Source: Gammaproteobacteria bacterium (ex Lamellibrachia satsuma) (GTDB lineage Bacteria; Pseudomonadota; Gammaproteobacteria; Chromatiales; Chromatiaceae). From it: a stretch of 64,000 nucleotides of DNA. The translations under genes were made by a program, and so were the position numbers. Within the stretch, counting starts at the first letter, position 1. Each line of letters begins with the position of its first letter. The stretch lies in assembly GCA_019623805.1 (NCBI GenBank), contig CP053680.1:1776001-1840000 (forward strand). Reading direction: 5' to 3'. The notes beneath the pieces are model-generated. The model was not told where the DNA came from, did no database searches, and saw nothing but the letters and a program-made list of their open reading frames with translations. Below are positions 18,209-26,966 of the stretch, in pieces.

Positions 18209-20302
18209 TTATTCGAAGATCCACTTGAGTCCCAGCTGTACATTTGATGAGTCGGCGAACTGACCGAAGGTCGTATTCTCTTCACCCCAATAGTTGTTCC
18301 ACTCGAAGGCGCCGATGATCTCGTCGGTGAAGCTGTACTCCACATCGAAACGATTCCACCAGCCGCCGTCCTCTTCGAACATAACGATGTTGTTCCAGCG
18401 GTGCTCCTGGGAACCACCGAAGGGCTTGGAGAAGAAGAGCGAATAGAACTCCTTGAACTCATGCGCCTTGTATAGGCCGTTGCTCATGTGCATGGTGGCC
18501 ATTTCACCGGTGTAAGTAGAGCAGTCGTAGCTGTTGCCTGCCTGCGTGGTACAGGTCCGACTATCATCGATAAAGTCCATGTTCCAGAACTGGATGAACT
18601 GGGCGCTCACCAGCATGTTGGTCGCTACAGTGATATCCGCGCCCAGCACATACTTGAACATATCCGCCTCTTGCATGCGCAGCGAACTGGTGAGATCGCC
18701 AATACCCAGCAGGCGCTTGTCAACCACAGGCTGCATCTCATCCTTGTTGTAGAGGGCCTCAGCACGAAACACGATGGAACCAAGCGCTGCGGTGTCCAGT
18801 GCATAGTCAAGGGAACCACCAAGACTGTGGATACGATTCAGCCTCTCCGTCATCACCATCTCCACCGTATGGGTGTTGGTGTTGGCTGCAAAGGTGGTTG
18901 GATCGATCGCACCATAGTACTCTCCCGCAGCGTTATGCAACAGGATGGATACCGAATTTGAACCATCCGGTGCAAAAGAGTTGGGGATCTGATCCGCAGT
19001 CAGATCGGTTGCCGGGTTGGGCGCCATTGCACCGCCTCCGATGTCCATCGACTGGGCGCGCTGCACAGTCAAAGTCTCCTTGGTGACCGCATCACGCCAG
19101 CTCATATCCACAAAGGGGTTGGCGTCATAATGATAGAAGTAGTTGAAGGAGAAGTTTAAGCCACCATCCGTACTGCCCTTATAACGAGTACCAAAGTTGG
19201 CATCCGCTGTGTCCGGATAGTCGCGCTCGTAGACTGCACCGGCGCTGCTGCCGGCCATGCCCGCCCCGGCAAAGGAGTTGAAGGTGGCGAAAGTGGCATT
19301 GCCCATATACTCGAAGGCGGAGGCGGCCTCAGTTACGCTCCAATTCACATCAGACGGTGCCGATCCGGTGACACTGGTCACATTGGTAACCCAGAAGTTG
19401 CCATTGGGATCAATGGCTACAGTCGGATCGCTCAGACCAAACTGGGCGATCTGGTTGAGCAGAATGCTACCTGGCGCGCCAGCGCCAATCGGATCGGGGT
19501 TGCTGGCAAAACCGTCCACGCTCAAGCCGGCGAAACCCACCAGACCGCTCGGAATCGGGGTGCCGCCGGTCAACATGCCGGCTTGTGCCGCATTGTTGAA
19601 GCTCTGTGCCACCGCTGCCAGGCGCGGGGTAACATTAAGAAAACCATTGACGCCGCCGGAAATGGAGTCAACGCCTTTCATCAGAAATGGCTGCTCGGGA
19701 TCACCGGATGCATTCAACCCCGGGATCTTGTTCTGCTCCACCTGTGAAACGATGAACTGGATATTGCCGCTCTCACCAATATTCTTTTCCGCATTGATCA
19801 TCCAAATTGGTATGCGTGCATCTTCCATTGCGTTCTGGTTGAGCTCACGATAGTCGGTGGGGTTGATGATATCGAGCAGCTTGATACCGTCTGCTGTTCC
19901 CCAAACCACCTGCTGTTTACCAAGACGGAAGTCCCAGCCAAATGCGGTGGTATCGAGATAGAGCTCCCGAAACCAGTCGTTCTGGGTATAGTTCTCGTGA
20001 CCTTTGTAGTCGTCGACACCTTCGGTGTCATAGATCAGGTTCAGCTCGCCGTGCCATGAACTCTCTTCACCAATATCGCCATTGAAGAAGATGCGCGCGG
20101 AGTTCTCAAACTTCAACAGGTCGCCGGCATTGTGTTCTGCGGTGTCCAGCATGGTCTTGGCTTGACCGGTCCGCTGACCCGACTTGGAAAAAACTGCAGT
20201 TTCATTTTTCAGATAACCACTGACTTCGACTTCAGCCAGTGCGGCACCAGGCAGCAGCATGGCAGCCAGCATGGACCGATAGAACACGGAGCGCTTATAC
20301 AT
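18209..20302 (-). CDS. DUF1302 family outer-membrane protein
   Basis: 697 residues from the ATG at 20302, supported by GGAGGAAAT just upstream; an in-frame start at 20347 lies ahead of this ribosome site and was rejected. A signal peptide (MYKRSVFYRSMLAAMLLPGAALA) is followed by beta-strand-rich sequence (VEVSGYLKNETAVF, DFRLGKQQVVWGTADG) and a C-terminal strand ending in Phe-Glu (QLGLKWIFE), as in outer-membrane barrels. DUF1302 proteins are of uncertain function. They co-occur with DUF1329 and RND genes, often in lipid, steroid or hydrocarbon contexts. Confidence 0.9.
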   Translation of the reverse strand: MYKRSVFYRSMLAAMLLPGAALAEVEVSGYLKNETAVFSKSGQRTGQAKTMLDTAEHNAGDLLKFENSARIFFNGDIGEESSWHGELNLIYDTEGVDDYKGHENYTQNDWFRELYLDTTAFGWDFRLGKQQVVWGTADGIKLLDIINPTDYRELNQNAMEDARIPIWMINAEKNIGESGNIQFIVSQVEQNKIPGLNASGDPEQPFLMKGVDSISGGVNGFLNVTPRLAAVAQSFNNAAQAGMLTGGTPIPSGLVGFAGLSVDGFASNPDPIGAGAPGSILLNQIAQFGLSDPTVAIDPNGNFWVTNVTSVTGSAPSDVNWSVTEAASAFEYMGNATFATFNSFAGAGMAGSSAGAVYERDYPDTADANFGTRYKGSTDGGLNFSFNYFYHYDANPFVDMSWRDAVTKETLTVQRAQSMDIGGGAMAPNPATDLTADQIPNSFAPDGSNSVSILLHNAAGEYYGAIDPTTFAANTNTHTVEMVMTERLNRIHSLGGSLDYALDTAALGSIVFRAEALYNKDEMQPVVDKRLLGIGDLTSSLRMQEADMFKYVLGADITVATNMLVSAQFIQFWNMDFIDDSRTCTTQAGNSYDCSTYTGEMATMHMSNGLYKAHEFKEFYSLFFSKPFGGSQEHRWNNIVMFEEDGGWWNRFDVEYSFTDEIIGAFEWNNYWGEENTTFGQFADSSNVQLGLKWIFE

Positions 20303-20371
20303 ATTTCCTCCCAAAATCTTGCAGGTAGCCAGCAGCAGGATCCCCATAGTGTGCCGACTAATTTTTTGATG

Positions 20372-20396
20372 CGGGCCGCCTCTGTTGGGCGGCCCG
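20372..20396 (-). other. Intercistronic hairpin between DUF1329 and DUF1302
   Basis: CGGGCCGCC (20372-20380) and GGCGGCCCG (20388-20396) form a 9-bp GC-only stem. On the coding strand no U tract follows, so it is more likely to protect the 3' end of the DUF1329 message or mark a processing site than to terminate. Confidence 0.55.
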
Positions 20397-20446
20397 TCTT
20401 TGTATTTGTGGCAGAAACACCGTCTTCGGCGCTTCTGCCTCAGTCA

Positions 20447-21385
20447 TTAACGCTTGATCTTACGCAGCGTCTTCTCCGACCATTTACTTTGCTTCCAATT
20501 CTGGTTGAATTTCACAACCTCATCGGGAATCACCGCCCAAGTCTCATGGCCGGAAGCGAAAGTCTTGCCGTACCAGTAGGCCCAGGACTGGGCACGCGGG
20601 TCATCCTGACCAAGGCTGACCCAGTTGCGATCGATCACCTTGATCTTCTCGCCACCCTTGAAGAATTCGGTACGGTAGTCGGCAAAGGTCTTGGTATCGA
20701 CGTAACTAACACGATGGTCGTACCACCAGTTTTGCTTCTTGGTAGTGCTCTTCAGCTTGTAGACCTCTTTGCCTTTATGCCCGCAAGCGGCATCCGGCGG
20801 ATTTTTCAGATTCTTGACCTTCACATCGGCAATGGCTCCCAAGCAATCATTGAACGTTTCGGTCCCCAGCAGTTCGTGGCTCTCATGCTTCGGCTTGCGC
20901 AGGGTGACATCACCAAAGGTGAAGTCGGTGCCGCCCCAGGCATCATCGTGGGCCGGCTCGGCAAAACGGCGGATCTTGCGCAGCGCAGGCAACCAGATGG
21001 CGTAGGCCTGGCTCTTGTTTTCATCGGTGTAGTCAGTGATCAACATACCGGTGCCTCTCAACTTACCGGAGCGGAAGATCGCCAGATCCATCGCGTTAAT
21101 CGCGCCATCGCCATAATCGTTGTTCAGATACCGCTCCAGTGCAATGGTGGTCGGCTTCTTGCCTTTCGACTTGTTGACCAGCACGGTTAACGTTCTACCC
21201 TTCTTGGTGATGCCGTAGTTCTTCAGCGCATAGAAGTGGTTGACGAAGTAGACCTGATCAGCGATGGCGTTGGCATCCGGTGTGCCTGTAGGCATGGGGA
21301 GAGTCTTGGATACGCCGGCAAAAGCCTCGGCGGACAAAAGTACCGGAACGACCGCGATTGCGGCGACAAGCTTGCGCAGTTGCAT
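20447..21385 (-). CDS. DUF1329 family protein, LolB-fold-like periplasmic/outer-membrane factor
   Basis: 312 residues from the ATG at 21385, with AGGAGG ten bases upstream. A signal peptide (MQLRKLVAAIAVVPVLLSAEAFA) is followed by a DUF1329-type body: a YGDGAINAMDLAIFRSGKLR region, WLPALRKIRRFAEPAHDDAW and a TDFTFGDVTLRK stretch. The family is regarded as structurally related to LolA/LolB, which points to binding of acyl chains. It is the first gene of the DUF1329-DUF1302-RND operon. Its real ligand is unknown. Confidence 0.88.
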   Translation of the reverse strand: MQLRKLVAAIAVVPVLLSAEAFAGVSKTLPMPTGTPDANAIADQVYFVNHFYALKNYGITKKGRTLTVLVNKSKGKKPTTIALERYLNNDYGDGAINAMDLAIFRSGKLRGTGMLITDYTDENKSQAYAIWLPALRKIRRFAEPAHDDAWGGTDFTFGDVTLRKPKHESHELLGTETFNDCLGAIADVKVKNLKNPPDAACGHKGKEVYKLKSTTKKQNWWYDHRVSYVDTKTFADYRTEFFKGGEKIKVIDRNWVSLGQDDPRAQSWAYWYGKTFASGHETWAVIPDEVVKFNQNWKQSKWSEKTLRKIKR

Positions 21386-21680
21386 TAATGCATCCTCCTG
21401 TTGGACGGCCTCCAAACTGAAAACCGCCTGAGTATTATTGAGTTAGCCACTTCTAATCGAGGGCTATTTATACCGTTACGCCGCATTAGACATGAATGAA
21501 TACGCTCCATGCAATAAGGGATTACCTTAACTCCCATAGAATTTGAAGCCACACCGTATCGTAAATACGACAGTGCGTTGTTTTGGATGGCTAAGAAGCA
21601 CCGGAGTCAAACCGGACAGAGCGGTGGGCAATGAGCATAGAGGATGGCGGTTTGATTTCAACCCCGACCGGACTGCAACC
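21386..21680. other. Non-coding spacer between two minus-strand operons
   Basis: About 295 bases that should hold the promoter of the DUF1329 operon and the end of the ECF-sigma operon. I see no tRNA, clear hairpin terminator or plausible coding frame; the plus-strand open frame here lacks any recognisable protein features. Confidence 0.5.
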
Positions 21681-22562
21681 TCAACCCAACTCGGCAAGCA
21701 GTCGCTCCATCATTCCGCTTGCCTGCCCCAGGTACCCGCCACCAAAAAGATTCAGGTGATTGAGGATATGATAAAGATTGTAGAGCGTCTTGCGGGTAGA
21801 GTAACCCGAATCCAAGGGCCAGGCCTCATGGTAAGCTGCATAGAAGTCACCGCCGAAACCACCGAACAGCTCAGTCATCGCCAGATCCGCTTCACGGTCT
21901 CCAAAATAGACCGCCGGATCGAAGATAACCGGATTCCCCTGCAGATCGTAGGCTAAATTCCCCCCCCAAAGATCTCCATGCAGCAGGGATGCCTTGGGAC
22001 TGTGGTCGAGCAACGCAGGACACGCCGACAGAAGCCGTTCCCCCATGCGCTGTAGTGCCCCGCCGTAGCCATTGCGCCCGGCAAGCTCAAGCTGGAACCC
22101 GAGGCGCCGGCGCTGCCAGAAGAGCGGCCAGCTTTCGTCTGGTGTGTTCGACTGAAACGTTGAACCGATAGTGTTGTCCCGCCACCAGCCAAACTCAGGC
22201 TGTACAGTCCGGTGCATCTCCGCCAACTGACGCCCGGCCAATACAGCGCCCTCAGAAGCACTGGACCCCAACTCCAGATACTCCATGGCAAGGTAGGCCT
22301 GACCATCGACCACACCGGAACAGTAGGGTTGTGGAATGCGAACGGTGCCGGTGGCCGCCATCTCATCCAGCCCTGCCGACTCGGCCTCGAACATGTCGAG
22401 TAGTGCCGCACGATTGAACTTCACGAAAACCGTACGTTCGGCATCCTGGAGTTTAACTGCGGAGTTGATACATCCTCCGCCGACGGAACGTGGGGTGGCC
22501 GGACAGAAAGGCTCACCGATGGACTCGCCGATATGATCAACAATGGACTGCCAGTTGGGCAT
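21681..22562 (-). CDS. Fructosamine-3-kinase-related protein (aminoglycoside-phosphotransferase fold)
   Basis: 293 residues, full length for the fructosamine kinase family. Kinase-like motifs are present: VFVKFN (ATP-contacting Lys), catalytic LLHGDLWGGN and metal-binding VIFDPAVYFGDREADLAM. Members phosphorylate ketoamine adducts on glycated proteins or low-molecular-weight amines so that these fall apart. Its ATG overlaps the DUF3106 stop as TGATG, so it is translationally coupled to the ECF-sigma operon. Whether it belongs functionally to that regulon is inference. Confidence 0.93.
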   Translation of the reverse strand: MPNWQSIVDHIGESIGEPFCPATPRSVGGGCINSAVKLQDAERTVFVKFNRAALLDMFEAESAGLDEMAATGTVRIPQPYCSGVVDGQAYLAMEYLELGSSASEGAVLAGRQLAEMHRTVQPEFGWWRDNTIGSTFQSNTPDESWPLFWQRRRLGFQLELAGRNGYGGALQRMGERLLSACPALLDHSPKASLLHGDLWGGNLAYDLQGNPVIFDPAVYFGDREADLAMTELFGGFGGDFYAAYHEAWPLDSGYSTRKTLYNLYHILNHLNLFGGGYLGQASGMMERLLAELG

Positions 22563-23026
22563 CAGGGCTGCCGATCCAGCCAGCGTTTGACCTTCTGTTC
22601 CGCTTGCGGGTCATGTTTTAGCTTTTGCCATCGCTGCCGCAACTTACGTTTCTTTTCCAGCGGCAGGTTTTTGAACCACTCCCGGCGTTTGCGCAGCTTT
22701 TTTTTCTGCTCCGGACTCAGCTTTTGGAACAACTCATATTTGTTGGTCAGCTGCTGCTTCTCTCCCTCGGACAACATTTTCCAGCGTGCCAGGTTTTTCC
22801 TCGCCTTCGCCTTCTGTTCAGGCGTCATCTTGTGCCAGCGGTTAGCGCCTTTGCGCAACAGATTCTTTTTCTCTTCCGGCAGCGCCTCCCAATTCGGCTC
22901 CACCGCTTTCAGCAGCCTCTGCTCTTTAGGCGACAGATCTTCCCAATCTACACCTTCAGCCAGCAGCGGCCCAGCCAACAGAGAGAGGCAGCAAAACAAC
23001 ACCACGAGACTAAAGCGTCCCTTCAT
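22562..23026 (-). CDS. DUF3106 domain protein, exported, highly basic
   Basis: 154 residues from the ATG at 23026 (the stop of the upstream small gene overlaps it as ATGA). A signal peptide (MKGRFSLVVLFCCLSLLAGPLLA) precedes repeated segments of the form W..L...E+..L (LSPKEQRLLKAVEPNWEALP, LPEEKKNLLRKGANRWHKMT, MTPEQKAKARKNLARWKMLS), each about 20 residues. This is the DUF3106 pattern. Probably periplasmic; function unknown. It often follows ECF sigma and DUF3619 genes. Confidence 0.88.
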   Translation of the reverse strand: MKGRFSLVVLFCCLSLLAGPLLAEGVDWEDLSPKEQRLLKAVEPNWEALPEEKKNLLRKGANRWHKMTPEQKAKARKNLARWKMLSEGEKQQLTNKYELFQKLSPEQKKKLRKRREWFKNLPLEKKRKLRQRWQKLKHDPQAEQKVKRWLDRQP

Positions 23027-23250
23027 CTTCGCTCCCCCTCCGGCGGCTGTGCGCCCTCCGGCATAAACAGCTCCATCTCCGGCGATGATTCCAGCAACTC
23101 CACCGGATCCACCAATTCGCCGCCTTCCTGCTCCCCCCATGCAGCCAGGTACTCCAACATCTCCATGGACAACGCCTCTTCCGCCACGGCGCTCTGTGTC
23201 AGGATTCCAAAGCAGATGAGTGCCATCGGCATACGCCTTTTCGAATTCAT
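23023..23250 (-). CDS. Small exported acidic protein of the sigma operon
   Basis: 75 residues from the ATG at 23250, which overlaps the upstream stop as ATGA. A hydrophobic N-terminus (RRMPMALICFGILTQSAVA) looks like a signal peptide. The mature part is short and acidic (MEMLEYLAAWGEQEGGEL, SSPEMELFMPEGAQPPEGE). I do not recognise a named family. The overlaps with both neighbours argue that it is a real, co-translated gene. Its acidic charge contrasts with the strongly basic DUF3106 protein encoded next, so an interaction is conceivable. Confidence 0.7.
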   Translation of the reverse strand: MNSKRRMPMALICFGILTQSAVAEEALSMEMLEYLAAWGEQEGGELVDPVELLESSPEMELFMPEGAQPPEGERR

Positions 23251-23642
23251 GCAGAACCATCCGTTGCACCCGCCTCCAGCCAACGATAGAAATCCAGGTT
23301 CTCATAGAGCTCTATCTCATCCTCCGCGGCAATGATCTCCATGACAGGCAAAATATCCGGAGAGATACCATCACCCGACCACTGCATGAACAACACGGAA
23401 ACGACCAAAAGCATCGCCAAGCCGCCAGCAGGCACCCAAGATGTGCCATTGACCCCGCCATCCACACCGGCAAAGGCCAAACCCCGACTCCACAGCGTGC
23501 GTCTCTGCAGCTGGGCCTCCTGCACCGCATTGGCTCGTATCTGCCGCAGACGGGAGAGCGTGTCTCCATCGAGCGTCTCCATCTGCTCATCGAGCCTGGA
23601 TTTCGCCCAGTCTGAAAATGCCTTGTCCTGCTCTCTGTTCAT
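23247..23642 (-). CDS. DUF3619-like membrane protein, putative anti-sigma factor
   Basis: 131 residues from the ATG at 23642, overlapping the sigma stop as ATGA. A cytoplasmic N-terminal segment (FSDWAKSRLDEQMETLDGDTLSRLRQIR) is followed by one membrane helix (about 69-88, WVPAGGLAMLLVVSVLFMQW) and an acidic periplasmic end. The layout fits small anti-sigma proteins encoded right after ECF sigma genes. The role is inferred from topology and position, not from a conserved anti-sigma motif. Confidence 0.78.
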   Translation of the reverse strand: MNREQDKAFSDWAKSRLDEQMETLDGDTLSRLRQIRANAVQEAQLQRRTLWSRGLAFAGVDGGVNGTSWVPAGGLAMLLVVSVLFMQWSGDGISPDILPVMEIIAAEDEIELYENLDFYRWLEAGATDGSA

Positions 23643-24199
23643 GGCCAATGATCTTTCAGTTTTTTTCGTAACGCCTGCATGGCGCGGGAAAGATGGGTCT
23701 TGACACTGCCTGCGGAACAACCCATCGCTGCCGCAGTCTGCGCAACATCAAGGCCCTCAAGGGTGCGCAGAATAAATGCCTGCTGCTGCCTTAGCGGCAG
23801 GGCTTCAACCGCCTCTATCAAGGCATCCCCCACATCGCTGCTTTCCAGTGTACGGGCTGGATCCGGCATCGCCGGGTCCGGTGCAATCTGGATCGGGTCT
23901 TCCCGCCGATCATCCGCCGCTTCGCCGCCGAACCAGACCCGCCAGCGGCTGCGGACTTTATGGCGGCGATACCAGTCGCGGATGCGATTCTGCATCACAC
24001 GGTGAAACAGCGCCCCCCACTCCTCTTCCGGCCGTTTTCCATAGCCACGGACAAAGGCAAGCATGGCATCTTGCACCAGATCCAACGCTTCCTCTGGCTG
24101 CCCGGTTGCGGTCCGTGCCATGAGAAAAGCCCGACGTTCGACCCCGGCAAGAAATGCATCCAACGCCTGCTGATTTTGTTCCGTTCGGTCCCGCCTCAA
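23639..24199 (-). CDS. ECF-type RNA polymerase sigma factor
   Basis: 186 residues. Region 2 is visible (LVQDAMLAFVRGYGKRP, then RVMQNRIRDWYRRHKVRSRW), then a linker, then region 4 with a helix-turn-helix (LPLRQQQAFILRTLEGLDVAQTAAAMGCSAGSVKTHLSRAMQALR). It heads a five-gene minus-strand operon with ATGA or TGATG overlaps: sigma, DUF3619, small exported protein, DUF3106, fructosamine kinase. This layout suggests an envelope-sensing sigma/anti-sigma pair. The signal is unknown. Confidence 0.93.
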   Translation of the reverse strand: MRRDRTEQNQQALDAFLAGVERRAFLMARTATGQPEEALDLVQDAMLAFVRGYGKRPEEEWGALFHRVMQNRIRDWYRRHKVRSRWRVWFGGEAADDRREDPIQIAPDPAMPDPARTLESSDVGDALIEAVEALPLRQQQAFILRTLEGLDVAQTAAAMGCSAGSVKTHLSRAMQALRKKLKDHWP

Positions 24200-24740
24200 A
24201 GCAGAGTCTCCACTCTGGCCTCCCCACGCTCACTTCACACTGTGATTATGCACGGACGTGGAAACCGCCACCAGAAGCCGCAGATGCCCTATCCCTATAC
24301 CTTCTAACGCTTTAGCCAGAAAAGGGTTGACAACCTGCCAAAATAACCATCCCGCGCTGTCAAATAGATTTGCTTATTCACAACTAACTGTTTCTCTACA
24401 GAAATTTCCTCCCACTCGACACACTTTGCAAATAAGAAACAGATAATATTATGTAAGCCATTGTTTTACTTGTAATTTACAAAATAGTGTAAATATTGCA
24501 CAGATTAACAAATCCCCACTACTTTCAAGGCCTGGAAGCAAACACCCGAAATTCCCCCACAGAGTTATCCACAGGTTCTGTGGAAAAACCTCGCAACCCC
24601 TAAAGTTCACCTCTAAGTCGGTGATTTTTCTGGCAGAGACTCAGTTTTTCATCTCGTTCAAAAAACTGATTTGGTTCATCCCCGGTAATTTTCGCAGTAA
24701 ACGGTTAAACCCGACAGCCACCTAGTGTTAGAGTCCCGGC
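24200..24740. other. AT-rich intergenic region with DnaA-box-like sites
   Basis: About 540 bases between divergent genes, much richer in A+T than its surroundings, especially 24400-24520. It has two 9-mers matching TTATNCACA: TTATTCACA (24374-24382) and TTATCCACA (24565-24573). A reversed TTTTCCACA lies at 24579-24587 and a one-mismatch TTATGCACG at 24246-24254. It also must hold promoters for the sigma operon and priA. A replication-origin or DnaA-titration role is possible; dnaA, dnaN, gyrB, rpmH and mnmG are not nearby. Confidence 0.45.
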
Positions 24741-26954
24741 ATGACGAGTCACCGCATTCTCCGCGTCGCCCTGCCGGGACCCCTGCGCACCTTGTTCGAT
24801 TACCTTCCAACAGTGGAGATTGGGACAGATCTCACTCCCGGCATACGTCTCAAAGTGCCCTTTGGCCGAGGCAGCCGTTGCGGCATACTCTGGGATACCC
24901 CCTCCCACAGTGAAGTGGCAATCGACCGTCTGAAAGTGATTGAGACGGTCATCGACCAGGAGGCCCTGCTCCGCGCAGCGGACATCTCCCTGCTGCACTG
25001 GAGCGCAGACTACTATCAACACCCCCTTGGGGACGTGCTTTTCCATGCCCTGCCGGTCAAACTGCGCAAGTGCGCGTTACCCACCGGCAGCGGCCAAAAA
25101 GGATGGCGGCAGACGCAGGCGGGCCAGGCCGTCGAACCCGCCAGTCTAAAGCGCGCCCCGAGACAGCGGAGCCTCATGCAGGCCCTGTCGACCTCAAGAG
25201 AAGGACTCGCCACAAGCCACCTAGTACAACAGTGCGGAGACTGCAGTGCCGTACTGCGAACCTTGCGGCAAAAGGGCTGGATCGAACCCGTTTTGCTTGA
25301 GACCCAAGCTGCTGATCATCTGGACAAAGTCACACCCGCCAGCCTCACTCTGACAAAGACACAGAATGCGGTGATCGGGGAGGTCGTTTCCCACTTCGGC
25401 GGTTTTGCCCCCTTTCTGCTGGAAGGCGTTACCGGTAGCGGCAAAACCGAAGTCTACCTCTCGCTCATCGAGACGGCCCTGCAGCGTGGGGAGCAGGCTC
25501 TCGTACTGGTGCCTGAAATCGGCCTCACCCCGCAACTGATTCGCCGTTTCGAACGGCGACTCGGTGGCAATGTTTCACTACTCCACTCGGGCCTCGCGGA
25601 TGGAGAACGTGAACGCAACTGGCTCTCAGTCCGCGATGGGACGGCCAGGGTGTTGGTGGGCACCCGCTCCGCCGTATTTACTCCCATGCCGGAATTGGGA
25701 CTGATCATCGTCGACGAAGAGCACGATATCTCCTTCAAACAGCAGGAGGGGTTTCGTTACTCCGCCCGGGATCTCGCGGTGGTGCGGGCCAGTCGCGCAG
25801 GGTGTCCGGTGCTGCTCGGCTCTGCAACACCTTCCCTCGAAAGTCTGCGCAATGTGGAACTGCAACGTTACCGGCACATCGAACTGCCGGAACGGGTAGG
25901 AGGGGCCAGCCTGCCGAAGATGGACCTGCTGGATATCCGGAATGTCAGGCTCGATGGCGGACTATCCCCTGCACTGTTGAATAACATCGGCAAAACCCTG
26001 CAACGCGGAGAGCAGGCGATGCTCTTTCTCAACCGACGTGGATTTGCCCCGGTCATCACCTGCCACGCCTGCGGCTGGCTCTCGGACTGCCCCCGCTGTG
26101 ATGCGCGTATGACCCTACACCTCAGCGGCAAACTGCTCTGGTGTCACCACTGTGGCTTTCAACGACGCCAACCGGCGCACTGCCCGGAATGCGGCAGCCC
26201 TGAACTGCGCCCGCTGGGACAAGGCACCGAGCGACTCGAAACCGCGCTACAGCAGCACTTTCCCGGTACGCCCATCGCCCGCATCGACCGGGACTCCACC
26301 CGGCGCAAGGGCAGCCTGGAACAATTGCTGAAAGGGATTCGTGCCGGACATTTTCCACTGCTCATCGGCACCCAGATGCTGGCCAAAGGTCACCACTTTC
26401 CTGACGTCACACTGGTGGGCATTATCGATATCGACCAGGGACTCTTCGGCACCGACTACCGCGCCCCGGAACGTATGGCGCAACTGCTCATGCAGGTGGC
26501 GGGCCGCGCCGGCCGGGCCGACAAACCGGGGCGGGTGCTGATCCAGACCCGCCATCCGGACCATCCACTACTGCACACCCTGATCAGCCGGGGCTACGGG
26601 GCCTTTGCGCAAGAGGCGTTAGCCGAACGGCGCCTGGCAGAACTTCCTCCCTTCAGCTACCAGGTGCTACTACGTGCGGAAGCGACAGGAAAAACCGATC
26701 CGAACGATTTTCTGGAGATGGCGGCAACTGCCGGGAAACAGATTCCCAGGGCTGACAAGCTGAGTTTCTGGGGACCCGTTCCTGCACCCATGGAACGACG
26801 AGCGGGCAAAGTACGCGCTCATCTGCTGATCCAGGCCAACGACCGCGGCAATCTGCAGCAGTGGCTCAGGCTGTGGATCGCCCAGCTGGAGAAACTGCCC
26901 AACGGGCGCAAGGTACGCTGGTCGGTGGATGTCGATCCTCAGGAGATGTTCTAG
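24741..26954 (+). CDS. priA: Primosomal protein N', replication-restart DNA helicase PriA
   Basis: 737 residues, normal PriA length. The N-terminal DNA-binding domain starts MTSHRILRVALPGPLRTLFDY. The helicase core has Walker A GVTGSGKTE at about 229-237 and the DEEH box at 325-328. Eight zinc-binding cysteines (CHACGWLSDCPRC and CHHCGFQRRQPAHCPEC) lie between about 440 and 485, and QVAGRAGRA (motif VI) follows. PriA reloads the replisome at collapsed forks. Close proximity to argS is typical of Pseudomonas-like genomes; here pst remnants and a large lipoprotein have come between them. Confidence 0.97.
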   Translation: MTSHRILRVALPGPLRTLFDYLPTVEIGTDLTPGIRLKVPFGRGSRCGILWDTPSHSEVAIDRLKVIETVIDQEALLRAADISLLHWSADYYQHPLGDVLFHALPVKLRKCALPTGSGQKGWRQTQAGQAVEPASLKRAPRQRSLMQALSTSREGLATSHLVQQCGDCSAVLRTLRQKGWIEPVLLETQAADHLDKVTPASLTLTKTQNAVIGEVVSHFGGFAPFLLEGVTGSGKTEVYLSLIETALQRGEQALVLVPEIGLTPQLIRRFERRLGGNVSLLHSGLADGERERNWLSVRDGTARVLVGTRSAVFTPMPELGLIIVDEEHDISFKQQEGFRYSARDLAVVRASRAGCPVLLGSATPSLESLRNVELQRYRHIELPERVGGASLPKMDLLDIRNVRLDGGLSPALLNNIGKTLQRGEQAMLFLNRRGFAPVITCHACGWLSDCPRCDARMTLHLSGKLLWCHHCGFQRRQPAHCPECGSPELRPLGQGTERLETALQQHFPGTPIARIDRDSTRRKGSLEQLLKGIRAGHFPLLIGTQMLAKGHHFPDVTLVGIIDIDQGLFGTDYRAPERMAQLLMQVAGRAGRADKPGRVLIQTRHPDHPLLHTLISRGYGAFAQEALAERRLAELPPFSYQVLLRAEATGKTDPNDFLEMAATAGKQIPRADKLSFWGPVPAPMERRAGKVRAHLLIQANDRGNLQQWLRLWIAQLEKLPNGRKVRWSVDVDPQEMF

Positions 26955-26966
26955 GGCCTGATAACC

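Noticed and set aside
24200-24740. Confident call of the chromosomal origin
   Set aside because: DnaA-like boxes and AT-rich DNA are present, but none of the usual origin genes is nearby and skew was not computed. Kept as a finding only.
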